Source of the DNA: an uncultured Oscillospiraceae bacterium
GTDB taxonomy: Bacteria; Bacillota; Clostridia; Oscillospirales; Acutalibacteraceae
DNA: 7,341 nt
NCBI GenBank assembly: GCA_958451705.1
Contig: CAUDRD010000072.1
Coordinates: 1-7,341 of the forward strand
Reading direction: 5' to 3'
How positions within the stretch are numbered: position 1 is the first letter of the stretch; every line of letters begins with the position of its first letter. Positions 1 through 4,569 of this stretch are shown here, piece by piece. The position numbers were made by a program, and so were the translations under genes. The notes below the pieces were generated by a model that was given only the letters and a program-made list of their open reading frames with translations, searched no databases and was not told where the DNA came from.

Positions 1-237
1 GATATCGTAAACCGAGATATTGAACTGGAAGATGAGAAAAATCTGCTTACTGAAACTTTGGAAAAATTAAACGGCAGAGAAAAAATAATTATGAAAATGA
101 GATTCGGAATAGGAGGCGAGAAAGAACATACACAAAAAGAGGTTGCGGACATACTGGGTATATCGCAAAGCTATATTTCTCGGCTCGAAAAAAAGATAAT
201 TCAAAGGCTGAAAAAAGAATTAGAAAAAGTATGTTAA
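1..237 (+). CDS. sigE: Sporulation RNA polymerase sigma factor, SigE-like (C-terminal fragment)
   Basis: This is the last 78 codons of a sigma-70 family factor; the start lies off the left edge. The fragment covers region 4, which contacts the -35 promoter element. A conserved NGREKIIMKMRFG stretch (residues 24-36) leads into a helix-turn-helix at about residues 44-64 (TQKEVADILGISQSYISRLE), followed by a basic tail ending KKELEKVC. The GISQSYISRLEKKII pattern and the short tail match the mother-cell sporulation factor SigE better than SigK, whose equivalent reads more like GISRSYVSRIEKRAL (from memory). SigE directs early mother-cell gene expression after asymmetric division. In many Firmicutes sigE is followed by sigG, but here the next gene is ComEA-like. 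Membership of the sporulation sigma family is very likely; the choice of SigE is an inference from the C-terminus only, because the pro-sequence and region 2 are not visible. Confidence 0.87.
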   Translation, partial: DIVNRDIELEDEKNLLTETLEKLNGREKIIMKMRFGIGGEKEHTQKEVADILGISQSYISRLEKKIIQRLKKELEKVC

Positions 238-253
238 AATTGGTTATACTATT

Positions 254-278
254 GTTACAATTTGCAATAAATTGTAAC
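254..278 (+). terminator. Perfect 10-bp inverted repeat: weak terminator or operator
   Basis: GTTACAATTT (254-263) and AAATTGTAAC (269-278) are perfect reverse complements around a 5-nt loop. The repeat starts 17 nt after the sigma-factor stop codon. In RNA it would form a hairpin at the right place to end the sigE transcript, but the stem is AU-rich and the downstream tract (CGATTTGTTATT) is only partly U-rich, so termination would be weak. It ends 10 nt before the -35 box of the next promoter, so it could equally be a binding site for a dimeric regulator. Structure seen directly; function uncertain. Confidence 0.4.
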
Positions 279-288
279 CGATTTGTTA

Positions 289-317
289 TTGAAAGCCCTG
301 CCTGTATGTGATAAAAT
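289..317 (+). promoter_or_regulatory. Sigma-A-type promoter with extended -10 for the ComEA-like/MBOAT/DHHW/TcdA block
   Basis: TTGAAA (289-294) is separated by exactly 17 nt from TAAAAT (312-317), and TG at 309-310 gives an extended -10. The start of transcription would be near 324. This placement rules out the upstream GTG at 308 as a translation start, and favours the ATG at 353 over the ATG at 335, which would have a leader of only about 11 nt. The elements match the housekeeping sigma consensus, not the SigE one. The promoter is predicted from sequence only. Confidence 0.65.
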
Positions 318-352
318 TTTCACTAATAAAGAACATGAATGGATGTGTTTGC

Positions 353-763
353 ATGGAAGAAGAGGGCAGGGCAAAGTACTTTATTTTATCCGCTACTTTT
401 CTTCTCATTGCAGCTCTGATTTTGTATAGAACATTTTCTGTGCCGCTGCTTTTGCCGATAGAGAATACCGAGGTTTCTGTATCGGTTTCTAATGTTGCGC
501 CATCAGAAGATAGCTTTACGAGCAATGTTATTTCTTCAAATTTAACTACCCAAAGTGAAACTAAAGGTAGTGAATTGATAAATATAAACACCTGTAGTTA
601 TGAAGATCTGCTTTCCCTAAACGGTATAGGTCCGGTTAAAGCTCAGGCAATAATTGAATACCGCTCTGCAAACGGCGGCTTTTCATCTATTGAAGAAATT
701 ACAAATGTCAGCGGAATCGGAGAAAAAACCTTTGAATCCATTCGTAGTTTCATAACTGTGTAA
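353..763 (+). CDS. Short membrane-anchored ComEA-like helix-hairpin-helix protein
   Basis: This 136-residue protein has a short charged N-terminus (MEEEGRAKYF), one transmembrane segment at about 9-26, a low-complexity Ser/Thr/Val-rich linker (about 38-72), and a C-terminal ComEA-type tandem helix-hairpin-helix DNA-binding domain (about 75-134). Its signature is ININTCSYEDLLSLNGIG, then KAQAIIEYR, GGFSS and a second hairpin VSGIGEKTFESI. ComEA proteins bind incoming double-stranded DNA outside the membrane during natural transformation. The usual Gram-positive ComEA is around 200 residues with an SLBB-type domain between anchor and hairpins; here only a flexible linker is present, and no comEC follows. 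The ATG at 353 was chosen because GGATG (341-345) lies 7 nt upstream and the promoter predicts a start near 324; the frame also opens at GTG 308 and ATG 335. The fold assignment is firm, but a role in DNA uptake is inferred. Confidence 0.82.
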   Translation: MEEEGRAKYFILSATFLLIAALILYRTFSVPLLLPIENTEVSVSVSNVAPSEDSFTSNVISSNLTTQSETKGSELININTCSYEDLLSLNGIGPVKAQAIIEYRSANGGFSSIEEITNVSGIGEKTFESIRSFITV

Positions 764-770
764 GGGAGAG
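764..770 (+). promoter_or_regulatory. Ribosome binding site fixing a GTG start for the MBOAT gene
   Basis: GGGAGAG lies immediately after the ComEA-like stop codon (761-763) and 7 nt before GTG at 778. No ATG competes nearby: the first in-frame ATG is inside the first membrane segment region. The 14-nt gap between the two genes indicates co-transcription. Confidence 0.7.
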
Positions 771-777
771 AGTACAG

Positions 778-2193
778 GTGGTTTTTTCAAGTCTTAATTT
801 CATTTACATTTTTTTGCCTATCTGTTTAGGTCTTTATTTCCTTATGCGCGGCATGAAAGCGAAAAATATTCTTTTGCTTATTATGTCGCTGCTTTTTTAT
901 GCCTGGGGAGAGCCGGTGTGGGTAATACTTCTGATTTTCAGTGCAGTAGTCGACTATACCAACGGACTGATAATCGAAAAGCATAGAAACCAGTGGCAGG
1001 CAAAAGCGGCGCTGGTTGCTTCTCTTGTAATTAACCTTTCTATGCTGGGTATTTTTAAATATTCTGGATTTTTCGTTGAGAATATCAATGCGGTTTTCGG
1101 AACCGGAATTCCCGTTCCGAGTTTTAATCTTCCCATAGGTATTTCCTTTTACACCTTCCAGACGATTTCTTATACAGTAGACGTTTATAGAGATAAAGTT
1201 AAAGTTCAGCATTCGTTTGCAAATTTCCTGTTGTTTGTCTCTCTGTTCCCGCAGCTTATTGCCGGACCGATTTTGAGGTATGCCGATATAGACGAACAGA
1301 TTGATAACAGAAGAACAACTCTGCAGGGATTTTCGGCTGGAATAACAAGGTTTGCAGCAGGTCTTGGAAAAAAAGTGCTTTTGGCAAACCTTGCCGGTGA
1401 AATCACATCCAATCTTTTAGGCAGCGATTTAGCAGGTCTTTCCGTAGTAGGAGCATGGACGGGAATATTCTTCTATGCAATGCAGATTTACTTTGACTTT
1501 TCCGGATATTCGGATATGGCAATCGGTTTAGGAAAGATGTTTGGTTTCACATATGTTGAAAACTTCAACTTCCCTTATATTTCAAAATCCATAACTGAGT
1601 TTTGGAGAAGATGGCATATCACCTTAAGCTCTTTCTTCCGTGATTATCTTTATATACCTCTCGGAGGAAACAGAAGCCACTTCGTCAGAAATATGTTTAT
1701 CGTATGGCTTTTAACCGGTTTTTGGCACGGTGCAAGCTGGAACTTTATTCTTTGGGGACTGTATTACTTTGTGTTCTTGATGTTTGAAAAACTGTTCTTC
1801 CATAAGGTTCTAGATAAGCTGCCGTCAATATTCGGCCATATCTATTCTATCTTAATTATACTTGTAGGCTGGGTCTTCTTCTACTTCGACGATATGTCGA
1901 GACTCGGTCATATGCTGAAGCTTATGTTCGGCCTGAGTGGTCAGCCATTTGTCCTTTCTACGGATACGCTGCTGCTTAAAAACAATCTGCTTCTTATTAT
2001 CGTTCTTGTTATTGCCTGTATTCCTGTTTCGGTACTGGTTAAAAAACTGTTGGCACATGCTGCACAAAAAGGAAAGGGTGCAAATACTGCTGTGGGACTT
2101 GTCACTGTTGCATATAATACCGTGATGTTGTTTATATGCACAGCGGCCCTTGTAGGCAGTAGCTATAATCCGTTCCTTTATTTCAGATTCTAA
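778..2193 (+). CDS. MBOAT family membrane-bound O-acyltransferase (AlgI/DltB/PatA-like)
   Basis: This 471-residue polytopic membrane protein has about ten to twelve hydrophobic segments, including roughly 5-23, 29-48, 76-98, 222-247, 303-333, 352-371, 402-423 and 440-461. The MBOAT core is clear: YFDFSGYSDMAIGLGKMFG (238-256), FNFPY (263-267), FWRRWHITLSSFFRDYLYIPLGG (275-297) and GFWHGASWNF (314-323). His317 in the last motif matches the catalytic histidine of the family. The N-terminus (MVFSSLNF) is the usual start of AlgI-type members, which supports the GTG codon. Such enzymes take an acyl group, commonly acetyl, from a cytoplasmic donor and pass it across the membrane for O-acylation of a polysaccharide, teichoic acid or peptidoglycan. 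The next gene, 19 nt downstream, encodes a DHHW/AlgX-like protein, the typical extracytoplasmic partner. The lack of dltA/dltC neighbours argues against D-alanylation (DltB). The acceptor polymer cannot be read from the sequence. Confidence 0.95.
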   Translation: MVFSSLNFIYIFLPICLGLYFLMRGMKAKNILLLIMSLLFYAWGEPVWVILLIFSAVVDYTNGLIIEKHRNQWQAKAALVASLVINLSMLGIFKYSGFFVENINAVFGTGIPVPSFNLPIGISFYTFQTISYTVDVYRDKVKVQHSFANFLLFVSLFPQLIAGPILRYADIDEQIDNRRTTLQGFSAGITRFAAGLGKKVLLANLAGEITSNLLGSDLAGLSVVGAWTGIFFYAMQIYFDFSGYSDMAIGLGKMFGFTYVENFNFPYISKSITEFWRRWHITLSSFFRDYLYIPLGGNRSHFVRNMFIVWLLTGFWHGASWNFILWGLYYFVFLMFEKLFFHKVLDKLPSIFGHIYSILIILVGWVFFYFDDMSRLGHMLKLMFGLSGQPFVLSTDTLLLKNNLLLIIVLVIACIPVSVLVKKLLAHAAQKGKGANTAVGLVTVAYNTVMLFICTAALVGSSYNPFLYFRF

Positions 2194-2212
2194 AGAGAGG
2201 GAGGATTTTAAA

Positions 2213-3703
2213 ATGAGAAAAAGAGACCATATGAATGAATTCGATACACGCAATTTGAGAAATCCTTCCCCTTACACTAAGATACTGGAGGAGGAAAACA
2301 AAAATAAAAGGGCGGATGTTTTCCGCAGAAAGAAAAACAGGCTTTCTAATACAAAGGGAAACAATTATGCCGATTCTACAGTTCATCTTTTTTATAAAAA
2401 TAAAGCAGTAGCCGTTTCGGCAATAGCTTTATTCATACTTCCCATTCTGTTTTTAGGTTTATACAGTGCAATGGATACTGATGCTACCGTTTCTGAAACT
2501 GAGAAGAGAAACCTAAAAACCATGCCCGAGTTTAGCTTTCAGGCGCTTTTCAGCGGAACTTTTACCAAAGATTTTGAGGAGTATTATTCCGATACTTTTC
2601 CGTTCCGTGACTTTTTCCTTAACGTAAACAAAAAAATAACAACACCTTTCACTCAGAATCAGAGTGGAGATGGAATTTCCATTGTACAAAAGCCTAACGG
2701 AAGCGATCAGCTTGGCGGTGAAGCGGATGTTTCAATGCCGCCGGCGGAATCTACCGAGCCCGTTACACAAGCTACTGAGACAAAGCCACAGGATAATGCG
2801 GAAAACCACGAGTATCAGCAGAGTGGTTATATTATTCTTGACCATACACGAAAATCTGCTATGGAACTTTATACAGCCGACTCACGTATGAAGAATTATT
2901 CTGCTGTTATTAATTCTTTTGCTAAAAAGATTCCGGATTCTCAGGTTTATGTTTTGCTGGCTCCAACTTCTCTTGAGTTTTACAGTGCTGAAAAATACCA
3001 TACCGGCAATAAATCCGAGAAAAAAGGTATTTCAATGGCGTATGATGCTTTAAGCAGCAATATAAAAACTGTTGATGCTTACAGTAAAATCCAAAATCAT
3101 ACAGATGAATATATTTATTTCCGTACAGACCATCACTGGACTGCAAGAGGCGCTTATTATGGATATACAGCTTTTGCTGAAACTGCCGGATTAACGCCTA
3201 AGCCTTTATCCAGCTATCAAAGCGGAAAAATAGAGGGCTTTGTTGGAAGCTATTATGGATTTACTCAAAGTGAAATGCTTAAAGAAAATCCTGATTACGT
3301 TGAGTACTTCCTGCCTCAGACACAGGCAACCGGTGTTTATTCCTACGATGCAACCATGACGAACCAGATTCCGCTGTCTATTGTCAGAACGCAGGTTGAA
3401 AACTCAAATAAGTACCTTGCCTTTATTCAGGGAGATACACCTATTGCTAAAATTACTACAGGCAACAAAAACGGTAAAAAGATTATTGTTGTAAAAGAGT
3501 CCTACGGAAACGCCTTCGTTCCTTTCCTTATTGAGAATTATGAGGAAATCTATGTAACTGACCCGAGAAAGATTAAAATGGATCTTCCGTCTTTTATTAA
3601 GGAGCATGGTATACAGGATGTTTTAATGATTAACTATGTCTTTGCACCGTATAATAAAGGTTATATGGATTCACTTAAAAAGATGGTTGGTTATAATGGC
3701 TGA
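2213..3703 (+). CDS. DHHW family protein, AlgX/AlgJ-like SGNH-fold O-acetylation partner
   Basis: This 496-residue protein has a basic cytoplasmic N-terminus (1-64), one transmembrane segment (about 65-85), and an extracytoplasmic domain. The domain opens with the family's EKRNLKTMPEF (97-107) and EEYYSDTFPFRD (122-133) motifs. The namesake RTDHHWTARGAYYGY is at 304-318. KESYGNAFVPFL (428-439) places Ser430 where AlgX/AlgJ have the nucleophile; Asp306 and His308 would complete a Ser-His-Asp triad by analogy with AlgX. A polar, Q/T/E/P-rich stretch at about 145-200 looks like a disordered linker inserted between the N-terminal motif and the core fold. A strong AGGGAGG (2198-2204) 8 nt upstream selects the ATG at 2213 over ATG 2231. 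Directly following the MBOAT gene, it is probably the extracytoplasmic half of a surface glycan O-acylation system. Whether it transfers, removes or only presents the acyl group is not determined. Confidence 0.92.
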   Translation: MRKRDHMNEFDTRNLRNPSPYTKILEEENKNKRADVFRRKKNRLSNTKGNNYADSTVHLFYKNKAVAVSAIALFILPILFLGLYSAMDTDATVSETEKRNLKTMPEFSFQALFSGTFTKDFEEYYSDTFPFRDFFLNVNKKITTPFTQNQSGDGISIVQKPNGSDQLGGEADVSMPPAESTEPVTQATETKPQDNAENHEYQQSGYIILDHTRKSAMELYTADSRMKNYSAVINSFAKKIPDSQVYVLLAPTSLEFYSAEKYHTGNKSEKKGISMAYDALSSNIKTVDAYSKIQNHTDEYIYFRTDHHWTARGAYYGYTAFAETAGLTPKPLSSYQSGKIEGFVGSYYGFTQSEMLKENPDYVEYFLPQTQATGVYSYDATMTNQIPLSIVRTQVENSNKYLAFIQGDTPIAKITTGNKNGKKIIVVKESYGNAFVPFLIENYEEIYVTDPRKIKMDLPSFIKEHGIQDVLMINYVFAPYNKGYMDSLKKMVGYNG

Positions 3704-4406
3704 TAACGTATTGACAAAAGAAGAATTTTCGAGAGAAATCTCTTTAATCGGTGAAGAGAATTTCAGAAAGCTTAATGAAAGCACAGTAATGATTTTCGGT
3801 CTCGGCGGCGTAGGATCATACGCTGCTGAGGCTTTGGCACGAGCAGGAATAGGTAAGCTCATTTTAATAGACAGCGATGAAGTCGATATTACAAACATAA
3901 ACCGGCAGCTTTATGCTCTTCATTCAACATTAGGCACAAAGAAGGTACAAATTGCCACTGAACGTATTAACGATATCAATCCACAATGTAAAACTGAAGC
4001 TATTGCCGCTTTTTACAATGCAGGTGACGGAGAAAAATATTTTTCAAGTTCCTGTACTTATGTAGTTGATGCAATTGATACAGTAAGCGCAAAAATAGAT
4101 ATTGCGCTGGAATGTCAGAAGAGAAGTATTCCGCTTATTTCGTGTATGGGTACAGGTAATAAGCTGCACCCTGAGCTCTTTGAGGTTTCGGATATTTACA
4201 AAACCAGCGTCTGTCCTCTTTGTCGGGTTATGAGAAGAGAACTGAAAAACCGAGGCGTTAAAAAATTAAAGGTAGTTTATTCAAAAGAGCAGCCTTGGTC
4301 AAGTACACAGCTTTCACGGGTTCCTGCAAGTATTTCTTTTACTCCTCCAGTTGCGGGATTTTTGCTTGCAGCTGAGGTTGTGAGAGATATTTGTAAAATT
4401 GAATAG
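3696..4406 (+). CDS. tcdA: tRNA threonylcarbamoyladenosine dehydratase TcdA (E1-like, ThiF family)
   Basis: This 236-residue E1-like enzyme would use ATP to activate and cyclise t6A at position 37 of ANN-decoding tRNAs to ct6A. An N-terminal helix (LTKEEFSREISLIGEENFRKL, about 6-26) leads into a Rossmann fold with GLGGVGSYAAEALARAG (35-51), the acidic strand end DSDEVD (59-64) and NINRQ (67-71), whose Arg70 is the conserved ATP-site arginine. GTGNKLHP (152-159) and FTPPVAGFLLAAEVVRDI (215-232) are typical of the YgdL/TcdA branch. There is a CPLC pair at 173-176, but no second CxxC, so a zinc site like that of MoeB/ThiF is not supported. The ATG at 3696 gives the normal family N-terminus and overlaps the DHHW stop by 8 nt, which suggests translational coupling; the frame is open back to 3636, but those residues are not family-like. 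A weak AGATGG sits at 3681-3686. The gene probably rides in the operon as a housekeeping passenger. Confidence 0.93.
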   Translation: MADNVLTKEEFSREISLIGEENFRKLNESTVMIFGLGGVGSYAAEALARAGIGKLILIDSDEVDITNINRQLYALHSTLGTKKVQIATERINDINPQCKTEAIAAFYNAGDGEKYFSSSCTYVVDAIDTVSAKIDIALECQKRSIPLISCMGTGNKLHPELFEVSDIYKTSVCPLCRVMRRELKNRGVKKLKVVYSKEQPWSSTQLSRVPASISFTPPVAGFLLAAEVVRDICKIE

Positions 4407-4421
4407 CGTTTTGTACTTTTT

Positions 4422-4452
4422 AGGCGGTTGTAAAAAAATACAACCGCTTTTT
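4422..4452 (+). terminator. Strong rho-independent terminator after tcdA
   Basis: GCGGTTGTA (4424-4432) pairs perfectly with TACAACCGC (4439-4447) around a loop of six A residues, and TTTTT (4448-4452) follows. A further G-U and A-U pair can extend the base to 4422. It begins 15 nt after the tcdA stop and closes the four-gene block. The A/T-rich 5' flank (TTTTTA, 4417-4422) gives only a partial tract for termination on the other strand. Confidence 0.92.
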
Positions 4453-4476
4453 GTGCATTTTTTCTCAGCTTAGTTA

Positions 4477-4505
4477 ATGAAAACATTTTGTAAATATGAT
4501 ATAAT
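4477..4505 (+). promoter_or_regulatory. Extended -10 promoter for the alpha-mannosidase gene
   Basis: TATAAT at 4500-4505 is a perfect -10 box, preceded by TG at 4497-4498 (extended -10). The best -35 is ATGAAA (4477-4482) at 17-nt spacing, a 4-of-6 match to TTGACA; the extended -10 would compensate. Transcription should begin near 4512, giving a leader of about 58 nt. The promoter stands between the tcdA terminator and the mannosidase, so this gene is a separate unit. Confidence 0.72.
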
Positions 4506-4514
4506 CCTTACAAT

Positions 4515-4553
4515 TGATTTTACCAGCTCAAAAATTAGTCAGGTGTAAAATCA
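4515..4553 (+). repeat. Inverted repeat in the alpha-mannosidase leader (operator or mRNA hairpin)
   Basis: TGATTTTAC (4515-4523) and GTAAAATCA (4545-4553) are perfect 9-nt reverse complements separated by 21 nt. The left arm lies within a few bases of the predicted transcription start and the right arm ends 3 nt before the ribosome binding site. It could be a pair of repressor half-sites, or an RNA hairpin that affects access to the AGGAGG. The repeat is visible; a regulatory function is inferred from position. Confidence 0.4.
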
Positions 4554-4556
4554 GTT

Positions 4557-4562
4557 AGGAGG
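4557..4562 (+). promoter_or_regulatory. Consensus ribosome binding site of the alpha-mannosidase gene
   Basis: AGGAGG, extended by TT on its 5' side, lies 7 nt before the ATG at 4570. It fixes the start unambiguously and is the best match to the 16S rRNA anti-Shine-Dalgarno in the window, consistent with strong translation. Confidence 0.85.
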
Positions 4563-4569
4563 CGTAAAA

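Noticed and set aside
308..352. GTG at 308 or ATG at 335 as start of the ComEA-like gene
   Set aside because: The predicted -10 box (312-317) overlaps the first, and the second would leave a leader of about 11 nt with no good ribosome binding site. ATG 353 has GGATG at 7-nt spacing.
826..1212. 128-codon open frame on the minus strand inside the MBOAT gene
   Set aside because: It has no recognisable motif and lies fully antisense to a strongly conserved MBOAT coding region.
778..2193. Assignment of the MBOAT protein as DltB (teichoic acid D-alanylation)
   Set aside because: No dltA, dltC or dltD-type neighbour is seen. The DHHW partner fits AlgI/PatA-type O-acylation better.
1852..2253. 133-codon open frame on the minus strand across the MBOAT/DHHW junction
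   Set aside because: Its composition is that of reversed membrane-protein codons, it has no family motif, and it covers the functional ribosome binding site of the DHHW gene.
3636..3695. Upstream ATG extending TcdA by 20 residues
   Set aside because: The extra residues lie in the DHHW coding sequence and do not resemble the TcdA N-terminus. ATG 3696 gives the normal family start.
4453..4569. Riboswitch in the mannosidase leader
   Set aside because: The predicted leader is only about 58 nt and shows one simple inverted repeat. No known riboswitch core could be recognised.
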